64,000 nucleotides of DNA from Pyrocephalus nanus (GCA_038380795.1 CM076261.1:13565226-13629225), one strand, 5' to 3'. Shown: positions 36,249-49,600, counted from the first letter of the stretch. The notes: generated by a model not told the origin, from the letters alone. Numbers and translations: made by a program.

Positions 36249-38549
36249 GTAAGTTAAGATATTGGCTCCGTCCCTGCCTCTCAGAAAGTTTCTTCTGCTT
36301 GGCTGAAAATGAATACCATTAGATTCAATGTTATTCAGCGTATTCTTCCAGGCAGCATGGACAGCTGGCACTTGTAGTGATTAAGAATCTTCTGACCTGT
36401 GGTTATGACAAGCTGGAAAAATGTTTCTAGTTTGGATATTCAACTTTAATATCAGTGAATGCCTTGAGCTGATACTTTATTTATTAACAAAGACAATTTC
36501 CTTCAACAGTGCTATCAATCATCCTAATTTATCCAACATATCTAATGTTACACTGCTATTCAGCATAAGAACTAAAGATAAATTATTTCCATTGGAAAGC
36601 AAAGCTATACTTTGTCATCTCCTTGCTTGCTATGCATGGGTTAAGTAGAGAGAAAAACAACTTTAGGAAACATATTAGTAATATAATCAAAGCAGAAAGA
36701 AGCAAAAGCTGAAAAAATAAAATACATGATGTGAGTATAGTGACTGACATTACTTTAATTTCCAAAAGATCTAACCAGGTGTTCTGTAGAGGTTTTGAAT
36801 GTTTAATCCTGCTATTAAGTTCTGTTCATAGGGAAGAAACTTGTATTTGTAACAGCAGAAATGATGACTCAAATCTATAAAAATCATGTTCTGTAGAACT
36901 TCTAGTAGAACACAAAATCTATCTTTACATATGCTCATATTCTTTTTAGCAATATGAACATATTGTTAAAACATGAATAACATATTATTAATTATAGTGT
37001 AGTACTTGAGTTGCTTAGTCATTTTAATAGAAGTAAAAACTCAGTTGAAGCTGGTCACATGATGACTAAAGTGTATCTAATGGCAGTGTCAAAGATATGT
37101 GACACTATGTGTTCAGTTGCTTAGAGCTTTTTGAGCTATCATCTATATTTCAGTGGTTAGATATTTGTCTTAAAGAAATCTTTTTATCATACATGATATC
37201 TGCTCCTTATGGGTAGACTTCAGCTGTATGTGAAAGTGAAACTGAGAAAAGATGCCTTTTGTCAATATCATAAAGTTCCAGAAACTTTCAGTGGATAGGG
37301 CTAGTATGTAAATTCTTTGGGGCATGAAACTATCCTTTGTGACAGATTTGGTTTGCTGACATCTATGGAAACATCTGACCATATGGTGCCAGGTTCCACC
37401 TTTTGAACAATTCCACTCTGCGTACTTCAGCAGTAGTTTCTTAGTCTCTTGTATTCCCTTAAGACTCAGTCCACACCTCATGTGCCCCAGTTTCTGACCT
37501 GAGTTAGATCCAGCTACTAGAAGAAATATTGTTTTTCAATTTGATACTAAGCATTATTGAAAGAGAAAGCTATCAAAGCCAAATTTAAGGAGTACTGGAG
37601 ATGGGCATGTTTGTTCTTGTCTATTTTATGGGCCACAAACAATGAAATTAAAAAAACCCCTTCAATTGAAGATTTTGGAAATGAAATAGGGTCTCATAAA
37701 CTTGTGCCTGCATAGCACAAGGAATTTGACAGAACTTATTATCTGGGGGGAAAAAAGACTAGATTAGGAAATGTGTTTGGACCTGCAAAGCAGGGCCATA
37801 AGTATGGGGAATGTGGAGCTAGAGGTTGTGAGGAAACTGGAAATCATTTGTCAAGGAAGTAGAAAGTGTGTCCAACACTCATTTTTAAAGCTCTTTTTTC
37901 TCTAGGCCTTAGTTTCCTCTTGGTCATGTTGCATGAATGCATACTAATTGCCCACCTCTCAGGTAGTGCCTTCCCAGACATAGAGGGATATCTTGGTCTT
38001 AAGATCTACTCTGAACACTTTGTGTCAGAATGATTATTTGATAAGACTAGCCTTGCAACATAATTCCATCTTGCTCTGCATCCTAATAGACATCCATATA
38101 CCATCAGGCTATGCCTGAGAACATGAAAAAACCCCACCTGAATCCATACTAATAAAAGGCACTCTGTCAGGCAGCATCACAGACGTGTTGCTATTTCAGG
38201 TCCGCTAAACCGAAAATCTGCAAATATTTCATGAAGACCATAATGACAGCACATAAGACAAAAGAGTATCTGTGTCTGAACAGCTGATTGCTACGTACCA
38301 TGAAAGGTCTAGTCAACCCAAGCTGTTCTAAGCCTGAACCAGTCTGCAATGACTGAAATGGACAGTCATTCTGCTGTGCAGTCCTCAGTTATATAGTGTA
38401 ATAATCTGCTGATGAACTGGGGTATAGAGAAAGCAAGGACAACACCTGCATTTTGGCAAGGAGGAAGAGCAGACAATACAGAACCTAAAGAGGTTCTCTT
38501 CCAGAACACTAAGTTTCATTCTTCTGTTATTAGCAGGTGTTAATACTGA
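36249..38549. other. Unique AT-rich sequence, no feature recognised
   Basis: Contains an open frame of 103 codons on the minus strand (37,170-37,481) with no recognisable motif, taken as chance. Confidence 0.5.
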
Positions 38550-38660
38550 ACTGAGATATTTAACACCTGAGCAACCTGCTCTAGCTGACCCTGCTTGAAC
38601 AAGGGAATTGGACTGAATGATCTCAGGAGGTCCTTTGTGGACCAGACATTCATGTTATTC
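38550..38660 (+). mobile_element. CR1 LINE 3'-end fragment
   Basis: The plus strand reads 'gagcaacctgctctagctga', 'ccctgcttgaacaaggga' and 'ttggactgaatgatctcagg', then 'aggtcctttgtgg', in CR1 order. A small deletion precedes it relative to the usual CR1 ('tggacatggtcc' is missing). It is 5'-truncated. Confidence 0.85.
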
Positions 38661-40716
38661 TCTGGTTTCTCAATCCATCTTTGCACCCTACTCTGCACCA
38701 ACTATAATAACAAGGCTTTTCAATATCAGACAATGTTGGGTTTGAGACTTCTAAAATTATGACAATACAGCTTCTTGTATATGTACTTTAGTTTTCAATC
38801 GTGAATTCATTATCACATATACATATTTAGTGCAATGAATAGACATGATCTAGGTATGACCAAAAACTATGTAGTGAAATGGTCATAGGAATACTGCTTT
38901 GCTTGTTCAGAAAGTTGTAAACAAAATGAGGAAAGGCAGAGATAGAAGAGATACAGAAAGTCTTCTACATAGACATTTAAATGGTGTTGTGTGGCAGTAA
39001 ACTGTCCTTCTTAATGCCAATCCAATGGTTATGGGAAGGTCATGTTAGTTAGTGAAACTTCTTATAGGTCACCAAACTATCCATCCTTCACTTCCTGAGT
39101 GTCTGAGGATTTTATGTGTCAAAAGTCCAGGCAGTAAGGGCAGTACAGAGCTGTACAACCAGAGTTTTTTCTTAAATAGATAAAATGCCATGCAATGTCA
39201 CATGGTATAAAAATACATGTAAGAATAGGCATTCCAAATTAATAGGTGCATCTGACCTTCTCTTTCTTCCTATGTAAAGGAAAATAACATTTTGTTTTCC
39301 AGGGGTACTGTAAAAATGAACTGATTTGTTTGTGCCATGATTTAATATCTGTGACAAATACTGTAGAAGCCTACAAACAAATTAGTTCTGCCTTCAAGGC
39401 AGAGTTGAATAATATTCATCAAACAAGGCGTATAACCACACACTGAATAATGAAGATAAAGATGTTTTGCTTGAATGATACAGAGTATGAAAAGCAGCCT
39501 GAATGAGACAAGGATATTCGGAAAATTGTGTGAAAGTACAATATGATTACACATTGTATGTGTACAAAGGGGGTAAATTAGGACAAAATAAATACTGTCT
39601 GTAGTAACTTCCAACTTTTCAATGTTTGGTTTTGCACTGCAGCATTCTTAGCAGAAATTTGTGAATGTTACATTTGTAGAGTTTAAATGGAAGAACAGAC
39701 TTTTGAACACTAGCTGCTGTTAGTGCCCAACATTAAATTGCAATGTATCTGACAATATACATTTACTCTTTGGGCTGCTCATACATACTGCTGATTTCCT
39801 TCAGGCTAAGGCTTGTAATGAGGTAACCCCAGCTGAGAGGTATTACCTCACTCACTCACACCCTGGGTTTGAGGACATAGATGGGCATAATCATTACACA
39901 CATGTATGCTGACCCACTGATCCCTTTTTGAGAACCAAAAGAAATTAAAACTGAAACTCAGCAGGTACAAGGACTGGGTTCATAACAATCTTTATCTACT
40001 TGTAGAATGGCATTACTTGGAGAATCACCATTTTTTCATTCGTAGCCACACTGAGCAAAAATCACTGTAAAAGCTAATACTTATTTAAACTCTGGCAGAA
40101 GAATGACTTTTTTCAATTGCTTACAGCCCTCACATTACACTGAAGAGAACCAGATCAGAGCAGTGTGCCAGAATGAAGAAAGGCAGTTCAAAAAAGTGAA
40201 TCTGCAGTTACAGTCAATTATTTCAGCATGCTGTCTCAGTGGCAATTAAGACACAACTTTAATGAGCTTGGTGTCAAAACTGGCAATGGCATCTTGGTGC
40301 TCACAGATACTCTTTAATCTTTATAATATAACTCTTTCCCATTAGTATTTCATTAAAGCTTTTTAGGTTTTCATTTGGGAAATGAAGTGTTCATTTTTAA
40401 CAATTTCTCTGTTGAGTCATACTTATTACTAATCTATCCATGAGAATATGAAAGAAGTTATATGGGGTCAGGAAAAGGTCTGTATAGCAGATCTTTTGTC
40501 TCTATGTAAAACACATGGCTAGGAAAATAAACACACAGCAATGCGTCTCTAGAAGACTCGTACCTCCCACCAATTCTGAGCTTCCCCTTCTGGTTTGGGG
40601 ATGGGAGAGGGGGGAAGGAAATGGTGTTTTGAAGGGGTGTAATAGTCCATTATACAATTTTGTTCTAAAAGATTTGACCTCATCTGGTGAGTCTGACCTC
40701 GGACCTGACTCATCTT
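38661..40716. other. Unique AT-rich sequence, no gene recognised
   Basis: The segment 40,120-40,330 is relatively balanced, with AATTAAG and TTTAATG words. It could be a conserved non-coding element but is not distinctive enough to call. Confidence 0.45.
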
Positions 40717-40780
40717 TAGGGAGGAGTTTGGACTAGAGACCTCCTGAGCTCCCTTCCAGTTCTATAAGCCTGTGAATCTG
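40717..40780 (+). mobile_element. CR1 LINE tail remnant
   Basis: 'gtttggactagagacctcct', 'gagctcccttccagttctat' and 'cctgtgaatctg' match the terminal part of a CR1 copy, including the GACCTCC...CCCTTCCA spacing. It is short and diverged. Sequence to the left (40,560-40,716) is GC-richer but not clearly CR1. Confidence 0.65.
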
Positions 40781-42029
40781 CAGCAAGAAATTTCACCACT
40801 TTGTAATACTCAGAGAAGACATAAAGTTCTTTAATTTTGAGCTTGACACCTCCTAGCTTTACTTACTGCATTAGAGGAGAGAGTGAATAGTAATTTACCA
40901 TTTAATTTCTATCTGTCTCATTTATTTTATAGATATCTATCGTTATCTGTTCAGTCATTCATTTTTCAGGCTGAAGAATCTAGTCTGTTTAATCATTCTT
41001 CACATGAAATATTTCTATGGGTGCAATTGTCCTTTTCCTATTTTATAACATGCTTTTCACAGATGGGATGGATCTGGGACAAATCTCCTGGGAGTATTCA
41101 AAATGTAACAACACTTTTAAATTATTAAGTAGAAGCATGATTCTTCCTGTGTTGTTCCCTTATTTTGATTATTTCTAATAATTTTGAATATCCTAATTCT
41201 TTTTTTTTGACAAAAATGCATCTCCTAATGTTGAATTTATTTCACCTTTTAAGTTACTCAGTATTGTGCTAGTCTTCTTCAGTACTTAAAAGCTAGTCCT
41301 TGTCTTTACTACCTTAAGAAATTTGGTATCAAATGGGAACATCATCATTTCACTCCCTTTCTCTCACTCTGATCATTTTTCAATATATTACATCTAGTTG
41401 ATTGCACTACAATCCCTGTGAGTCTTTGTTGATCATATATCCATGCTATCTGCATCTCGCCATTCTCCATCATGTATTATCTGTTCATATTTCCTTAATC
41501 CATGTGGATATCCTTTTTCTTATCCCCAAGCAGTTTCTCTCCTTTAAAAAATATTTGATGAGAGACTTTATTATACACTTTTCTTAAGGATATCAACAGA
41601 ATCCTTTCTGTCTACATGCTATGTTTTTTTAACAGGGCAGGAGAAAACAAAAACAAAAGAAAAAAAAAAACAAATAACAAACCCCAAAGAAACAAAAGGT
41701 TTGTTTTTTTTTTTTTTAATTTTAGGTTAGTTATTTGTTTGGTTGGCCAGAAATAGTTGAAGAGCACAACTGATAATTACAAATGTCAGGGTTTTTATTT
41801 CTTTTAATTCAAAATTTCCTGAAGCTCATACTAAAATATGTCTCCTGTATTGCAAATATGACATTACCTTTTTGACATTTAGGACTATGACTGCACAAGT
41901 GTTATTGCTCAAGACCTGCTAATACAGGGAAATAACAACTATTTGTCATGGTCAAAACTTCAATAATTTTCTTTATACAGTTAATAACCCAAAATTTGGA
42001 GTTTGCTATTTTAATGATGCAACTGTGTA
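40781..42029. other. Unique AT-rich sequence with an A-rich/T-rich foldback
   Basis: An A-rich block (41,643-41,697) meets a T-rich block (41,698-41,720) and can fold back, with perfect arms AACAAACC (41,676-41,683) and GGTTTGTT (41,698-41,705). No gene was recognised. Confidence 0.5.
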
Positions 42030-42650
42030 TTTGGTGTCCCAGTTAAAACAGCTGGGACCAGTTCATCACTGGGTGGGTATAATCCAAACTTTGTATTCTA
42101 CACCCTCTATGTAATTTCCCAGAAACTGTTAACAATGGACCATTTGAAGCAGCTGCCCAGAGCACACCTGACCACTCAGGCTATAAGCTGGGTGTTAAGA
42201 GACCTGTGAGGCAGGAGGAGGTTCCTGTTTTCACAATTACTCATTGAGGAACTCCCTGCACTGGGGGAGATGCTGGGTATTTCCTGCCCAAACATGAGTG
42301 TACATAATTTTGGGGTCTTGGGACTGCTGGTACCACTGGTGGGATCCAGAGGAGGACCAGAACCTCAACCAGACTGGGACCATAACTCACACCAACAGGT
42401 TTTTTCTCTCCTTTTGCCTTTAGACTCAGGGGGCCCAGATGGGGCTCAGCATGGGGGCCAACAAACACCATTTGGTTTGTGCCCCAGGGTGCTGGGTTAT
42501 ACGTCTGGGTATTTGTGAGTTAAAACCAATTATTCATCTGTATAATGGTATTTATTGTATTATTTTTATTAAAGTGTAATTCTGACTTATAATCTTTTTT
42601 GAGTTGGGCTCATTTCTCCTTCCAGTTTGCCTTTAAACCAGCACATTTGG
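42030..42650 (+). mobile_element. Solo LTR, 611 bp, with perfect 5-bp target duplication
   Basis: The LTR spans 42,035-42,645. It starts TGTCCCAG and ends CCAGCACA, an imperfect terminal inverted repeat. It is bracketed by TTTGG at 42,030-42,034 and 42,646-42,650. A TATA-like CTATAAG lies at 42,181-42,187 and the polyadenylation signal ATTAAA at 42,568-42,573, followed by about 70 bases of U5. The gap between TATA and polyadenylation signal (about 380 bases) is long, so the true promoter may lie further right. A 5-bp duplication fits ERVL-like integration. Open frames of about 80 codons inside are not retroviral proteins. Confidence 0.75.
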
Positions 42651-43191
42651 TTACCTCAGTTTTAGGTGAAATTGATAACATTATTTGGCATTAAAATAGG
42701 AAATAGATATCTGTAATATGAACTTAAAGAACAGTATACTTACTATTTAATGAATTGTACGAACCTTTACGAGATTCTTTTATTTTATTCCAGCTCTAAA
42801 CTGCTTTGTGCTTTATCAGGGCAGTTAAAGCACTTGAGCTGCCTCATTTAGTTACTCCTATTTCACCCTTCATATACTGCATTTCCTCTCCAAATATATC
42901 ACATTATTTGCATTTTTGTTGGGATATACTTAGTATTTGATCAAATACTTCCTAAATTTTAACTGTTTCATTAAAAAAAGTTTTCTACTGAGTGAACTGC
43001 TTTTTCAGGAATAAGAAACCATTTCATACAGAAACATTATATATTTACAGTACCTTTATTGTGATTTCTGATTATTATAAAACTGTAAGGTTAATGTTTA
43101 TAAACTTTAAAGCTTATAAAGTGAAAGGTCTAATTAATATACAAGGATCAAAGCACATATAAGAAAGAAAATTACAAATCCTATCTAAGCA
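42651..43191. other. Unique AT-rich sequence, no feature recognised
   Basis: Nothing recognised. Confidence 0.5.
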
Positions 43192-43322
43192 TGTATATTG
43201 GGTTTGCACAGCAAGGCACTTGACAGCAGGAGAAGCAGGGTGACCTCTGTGAGGAGAGTTCAAGGTGGCTTTGCACTGCACTACCTGTTCCCAGCTGGCT
43301 CCAACCACCCCACCACAGGGTC
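43192..43322 (+). mobile_element. LTR fragment (5' part of an ERVL-like LTR)
   Basis: TGTATATTGGGTTTGCACAG, a 'gcaaggcacttgacagcagg' block, 'tgacctctgtgaggagag' and 'cagctggctccaacc' follow the start of a common avian LTR as I remember it. It begins TG and is cut off at about 43,322. The TATA and polyadenylation regions are missing. The call rests on recognition of about 100 diverged bases. Confidence 0.6.
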
Positions 43323-45871
43323 GTGTCTGATTTTCCCATCAGCATTGTACACTGTGTATATATATGTCTAGGAACAGTACATGTATGCAGATTTTCAGGT
43401 GAACATACTCACTGTAATTGACCATAATAAAATGACATTTAACTTCACCCAGAGCAGGATGAGATCAGTCTAACATTTACTCTGTATGAACTACATGCTT
43501 ACATTTAATAATTCATTTATTCATGAACAATCAGTAGATAAGCCCCTTAGTCTGTGTTTCAATTAAAATAAATAAGTGACCATATAATGTGTGTTCTAGA
43601 AAACTGAAGACAAATTATTATTCTTCCAAGAAACTTTGGAGGGCAATGGATATTGCAAACTTGTACTATTGTGTTTAGGGGATGTACTTGTACAAGGCCT
43701 CTGAAACTGCATACTTTCAGAAATGGATTTAATAGAATCTTTCATTGTTCCAATTTATTAGTGGGCTGACACTGCAAAATGGTATCTCCTCTATTATTTG
43801 TGTTCAACTTGGCCAGAATCCCATCGTGCAATTACACAGGGAGAGAAAGCATTCCCTTCTCATTCCCTTCTGATACTCTGCCTCCTCCAAGTATTAGTTT
43901 CAAATGTGTGTGGTTAAAGCAGTCTAGACAGGTATGTAAGTTGATTGACTGGGTGAATCTAAATTAGAAGGAGAAGATGTAAAAATAATAGGATGAGGTC
44001 AGAGAAATGGACAGAATGTTACAGTGTATACAGATGGCTATATATAAAAATACTGTATGTCTATTAAGTTCTCTCTGATGATGGCTACAATGCGCTTCAG
44101 CAACAAATCTCATAAAAATGCTTTCTACATGCAGCACTCTTTCAGAAATGTGCACTTTCTTTTAGACTTTGAAAGATGATATGCAAAGATAGCAATTTCA
44201 GCAATAGAAATTGAGGTCAGATTGCAAAACGCGAAGGCATGTTTTGCTTGGTTTCTATCTCCGGCATATTCTCATAACCAAATAAATAAATATATAAATA
44301 TATAAAATTTCAGTTACTGTGGAATTTACTCTTTCCATAAAGACGTATAAAATGTGTTGATTATTGCAGCTGCTTTATTAGGTGAGAAATATCATCTAAA
44401 TAAGTATTATTTATCAATGTCTGTCTTCTACTGAGTTAGGGTCCAGTGGAGTGTTTCTGGCCATTCTGAATGCATGAATTGAAGAGACCTGCAGAAAGTT
44501 TTGTGCTACGTGACATGTCTCACACCTCTTTTTTTCTTGTTGCTTTTATTATATAAGCCTTATAAAAAATGAACACAGTGTCCTCCTTTTTAGATAAAGG
44601 GCAGCAAAGAAAAAGAGGTGTGGAAATTCCTATTTTAAGTGTTCTGTCACAACAAAAGTCTGTGGTAGATGGTATGCCAAAATAACTTAAACAGCCACGG
44701 TAAAAAGGGTTGTATTCTACCTCTGACTTGTAGACAAGTTATAATATTTGGAACAGTGCTATCATAGCTGGTGATAGACAAGGAATGTGACATGGTGAGA
44801 GAGGGAATCATGAATGATCAGGATGAAGTTCCCACTCGGCTACACCTTTGGATTATCTGGGTAGTGCTGTCCCAGCACAGAGCTGTGAGGTAAGCAGAGA
44901 GGAGAGAGCCTGCCTGAGAGCCATCCAGAGCTCCTGAGATCCCAGGTGGCCTCAGGGCAATTGGGACTTCATGAAGTAAAATATGTATTTTTAAAGGGAG
45001 AAAGGGTTAAACAGGAGAAGGGAATACATTACTGAATCTTGCCATGCACTAAATCATGCAGTCACCTGATATAGTCAAGCTATTTTCCCTACTCTGGTGT
45101 CTTTGTGTATTGAATTTTTCACTCTCAAATATTTTCTTTGTACTCACTTGCAGATACAAAATATATTTCTGAACAAAACCTCTTCTGTTCTCTAAAAGCC
45201 TTACTGCTCTCTTTCAGCATTAGATATTGTAATCCTTTATTCTGCCTCAAAGTGGGTAGATATGGAAATGGAATTACCCACTATATTAGAATGTAGACTT
45301 GGACAAAAAAGTTAGCCTTGTTTCCCATGTGAATTGTTGTCTTACCATACGATTTCTGGCAAATCATTTAACTTCATCATGCCCCAATTCACCAGAGGTA
45401 TTTAGCAATGATTGATTTGAAATGTTTTTACATCCCATCCACTCTTTTCTCATTTTCCAAATGATAATGGAACCATAAGTATCCCCCACAAAAACATGAC
45501 ACTTTCCTGTACAGCATTCAAACTCTTCCTGAAAATCCCAAACCTAAGATTTTTTGGATCTGTTATTTAAACTTTAGTCACACGTTTCTTGTTCAATATC
45601 TTCTTTCTATTTGGTTTGTGTTGCTATTAAACAATAATTTTTTTGAAACACAAGCATGTCACTTTGCCTAACATAGTAGAAATAATAATCCCAAATTTTC
45701 TCATACAATCATATAAATTTTTCAGCCTGGCTAGATCTCAGGTGGGTGGAGGGAGAACCTGCACTCCTCATCGCAATTTCATGAAACTAATTTTGAAATT
45801 ATTATTTGAGGATATGGCTTACCTTTGCATTTATTTCCAAGGATTAGTGATATTGAAGGTGTGCAGGATTT
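43323..45871. other. Unique AT-rich sequence, one GC-richer island at 44,820-44,970
   Basis: The island at 44,820-44,970 contains a donor-like GAG|GTAAGC at 44,892. An open frame of 33 codons runs into it from an ATG at about 44,792. No family was recognised. The rest is AT-rich with an (A/T)-rich simple block at 44,280-44,310. Confidence 0.4.
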
Positions 45872-46043
45872 CATGGGATCATAAAATAATTTAGGTTGGA
45901 AAAGACCTTTCATCAAGTCCAATTAACCCAACCCTGCCAAATTCATCAGTAAACCATGTCCCTAAGTGCATCATCTACACATCTTTTACATATCTCCAGG
46001 GATGGTGACACAACCACTTCCCTGGGCAGCCTGTTCCAGTGTT
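45872..46043 (-). mobile_element. CR1 LINE 3' end, truncated by adjoining LTR
   Basis: The plus strand is the reverse complement of a CR1 tail. It has 'gatcataaaataatttaggt', 'tggaaaagacctttcatcaa', 'taacccaaccctgcc', 'taaaccatgtccctaagtgc', 'ctccagggatggtgacac' and 'cctgggcagcctgttccagt'. Identity to the CR1 consensus looks high, so this is a younger copy than those at 3,288 and 59,833. CR1 stops abruptly where an LTR begins. Confidence 0.92.
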
Positions 46044-46620
46044 TGAAAGGTCATCTAAGAGCTTGGTAAAACTAAACAAGTTATAAGCAATATCCTGTCT
46101 GCAAACATGTCTTTAGAAAATACAACTTCTAAAGACCTTCTTTGTCTTGTAATTTGTGGGAAGTGGGCCTACAGTGGTGTATAGACAATGGAGAAGAATG
46201 CAGGAAGGCTGCAAAGAAGAGGCCTCAGAGGAAGAAGTCCATCTAGAAGGACCTTGACAGATGCAGCTACAGGATATGCCTGAAGTCCAGCGATAAGGAG
46301 CAGCCTGCAAGACCCCCACAGACCCCCCTGTCTGTGCCTCTCACCACTTCTTCCCTTGCATTCCCTTTACCATATATGGCCAAATATACCCCCCTGGCCT
46401 ATCCTTTCAAACCCCCTTATCTGTAAAACCCTGGATTTGATGCTTCAAGCAAAGACCCTCCTCTGTTCCCGAATTCTCTGTATCCCACTGTATAAAAGCT
46501 AACTTCTTGTTGTAATAAACGGCCATTTTGTGAGTCACATATCTCGTGTGTGTGACTCGTACCCCAATGCAAAGTGTGCCCCCAGGGTCCATTCGCCAGG
46601 GGATCCCCCTCACCCCCTAA
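46044..46620 (+). mobile_element. ERV LTR (probably ERV1-like), boundaries approximate
   Basis: Promoter and processing signals stand in LTR order. TATAAAAG (46,491-46,498) is followed 15 bases later by AATAAA (46,514-46,519), then a roughly 100-base GC-rich U5 with CTCGTGTGTGTGACTCG and GGGGATCCCC. The U3 is C-rich (46,300-46,420). It starts at or just after the truncated CR1. I could not find a target duplication; its right half may have been lost, or the ends lie elsewhere within about 60 bases. No gag, pol or env follows. Open frames inside are not viral proteins. Confidence 0.7.
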
Positions 46621-49600
46621 GCGATAGTAATTAAGTTTAAAAAAAAAAATCTATAAAAGTAGAATACTTTTCTCAAAATGGAATAACTTAGAGTCTTCCA
46701 TGAGGTTATCCTGCTTCCTAAGGTTTGGGAAACATGCAGTATTTAAGCAGAATAAAATTACATGCACATATGGTTAAGTGAATTTATCTAGCCATAATAG
46801 CAGAGTCTTATTTTATAAAAGTAAATGTGCACATTTAGACCAGAATGATGTCTCTTTTAGTGCAAAGGAAATATTCCAAAAGGGATTCTATTCCACATTT
46901 AAGGCTGCTGCACAGGAGGCAGCCAACACTGCAAATCCAATAATGATTTTGAAATTACTCACACAACCCTACTGGCAAGTGATCCAGAAGGTTTTATTAC
47001 TTATGTTGATTGTGTTCATGCGTTTTATCTCCTTCTGTTGGCAAGTCACCATTTAAAGCAGAAAATTATGGCTTTCATGTCTGCATTATGTAATAGCTAA
47101 CTTTAAGTCTCAAATCTGCCAAATTTTCCTTTGTCAACTTGAGCAAAATAACTTTAGAACTTTAGACAACAGAAAAAAGAATGCTATCTTTTTTCAATTT
47201 TTCCCTAGGTGACAAAGTAGGATAATGTAACAAGAGTTAGAAATAACAGCTAATCCTTCTGCTCATCACTGGATCTCCAATAAACTACATTTGCTGAAAA
47301 TGCAGCCTCATTTTTTTTATATTATATTTTATTTTATTTGTAGATTTATATATTATGCATCAACTATTACTATAGAAGTTTAATGTAAATAAGGAAACAA
47401 TTTTTTGCATTTTTAGAGGAAATTGGGAGGGAATCCTTCTGTTCGGTTCTATGCAGTAAGTTTTATAATTAGAGAGTCTCATTTTCAGTGATGGTCTTGA
47501 CTTTTCATATGTTACCATTGAAGAGCAGAATTTTTTTCCTGTTTTTTTATGTTTGTTGGTGTTTTTAGTTATTAGGAATTTTCTTTTTCATTTTTTTGAA
47601 TGTGTGTGGGAACATTATTATCACATATACTCTGAAAGATATACAAATTAATACTGAAAACAGGTATCTTTGAACCAAATAATCTCTTCAGAGCAATAAT
47701 TATATTTTTATTGAAAAATCTTATTTAAATATGGTGAAAAAATATTAGCTCAAAGAAAAGGACTCTGTGAACGTCAGTAATTTAGTGTTCTGCAAACTTC
47801 AGGATCTATTGGTTTAGGAGTAGTAAGAAAAGATGTTTGGGTATGAAGGAGAGAGATGAGAGCAATGAAGCATAGGGTAGAAGAAGAACCTTTAATACAG
47901 AAAGTGTAAAACTATCCTGAAAGGAATTAAAATGAAACATCATTCAAAAGAAAAGTGTATAGGACTCTTCCCTATTCTTAATTAGTGCCATTTGCATGCT
48001 GATGTTAAATTGTTTCCCATTCCCTCAGTACTCTGTTAATATCATACTACTTCTCCCTGTCAACACCTATCAGACTGGATGCGTTTGTTTTTCCCGTGAG
48101 ATTTCACTGGCATTATTTATTCTGAGTGATGTTTAAGCATTGCAATTCAAAAATATACAACAGAGGTATAAGCTAAAACCTGTCACTTTAAATTCTCAGT
48201 TTATACAGTCATAGAAGTGTTATAGTTATATCAAAATTATGCTTTACTATACAATGAGTTTAAAGGAAAATTTATAATTTATGAAAGCCTTGATAGATAA
48301 ACAAATATAGATATTTGTTGTACACACTTATTTTCTCTGTGAAAAAATAATTTGTGAAACATAAAGGTAAGGACAGTGGAAAGGCAGGGATTGGTGCAGG
48401 TCAAGTTAGAAGAATTTTATTTCAGTTGCCTAATTTTGCTAATCTATGATTTTTAAATAAAATTCTAATATATCAATCATGATCCTGTCACTTCTACATT
48501 TCTTGTCTCAGCTCTCACTTTCAGCTTTAGGAGAGATGAGCAGATTTTCTCTTCACTTTGGGAAACCATTTGTAGAAGGAATTTATATTGTTAACTTTTT
48601 TGTGTGTGAACATGTAGTGTTGACGTGATTGAAAATGCAACCTCAATTATAGAAAGGCACACAATTTATTTAGTTATACAAAATAAGTTCGTTTTCGGAA
48701 CAGGAAATTTCTTTGCAAAACAGTTTGCAACTATGCTATTTACACTTTCCTTTATTCTTTCTTATTATTTTCAGTAGGCTTTTTTCCTTTGATAGTCTTC
48801 ACCAAATTCATGGAGGTGCTGCAGAGCTTGTGCTTAAGAGTTGCAAGCATAAAGTACTGCATAATGGTGCTTATATTTTATATCTGCTATAAAACTATAA
48901 ACTCACAAATGGATCCAATAACCTCTGCTGGACAGCTTTGGTGTATGTCCAATATGTTTTAATGTTATATTAAAAAAAGTCAAAGTTCTTTAGTTATTTT
49001 TCTCCTACATTTCTGATTTGTGTTGAATTGCAGTAATATATTTTGCTCATATTTTCACATGATCCTGCCTACTTCAGAGCTGAGACAAAGATTTGGTTTT
49101 TTAAACCTTTTAACAATGTTTTCTGAAGGTCTTTTAGCAAATATTTACAGCTACTGTCTTTGAAACACATTCCACAGCTGCCAGCTCTTACGTATGACAA
49201 ATGGATATTGCAATGTTAAGCACTCACTTAAAAGCTCTAAACCTTCGGGCCACTATACTTGGCTTTCATTAAAAGCAGGAGTACTAGACTTCCTAGTTTA
49301 GAATGTCCAGCTTATAGTTACTGTAGTTTCAGGGCGAGGGAAACTGCAATTTCAATTATGACCAGAAAAAATTATGAAATTATAATCATAACTGTCAGTG
49401 TCTAGCAGACGAAGCCATCTGTATGACATATTCTCTTAGGTTCTCAAGAAGGGGAATGATGCATTTGTTTGGTGGGAGGACAAAGAACTGCTAATATATA
49501 AAGAGGGTATGATCTGCAATCTAATCATGTTGATATAAAAGATACAATTCCTCTGTGCTGATTTAAACTCTACCTGATTATTGAAAAATCCAACTGCCAC

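Noticed and set aside
37170..37481. 103-codon minus-strand open frame
   Set aside because: No motif, no splice or promoter context. The length is within chance for this many bases scanned on six frames.
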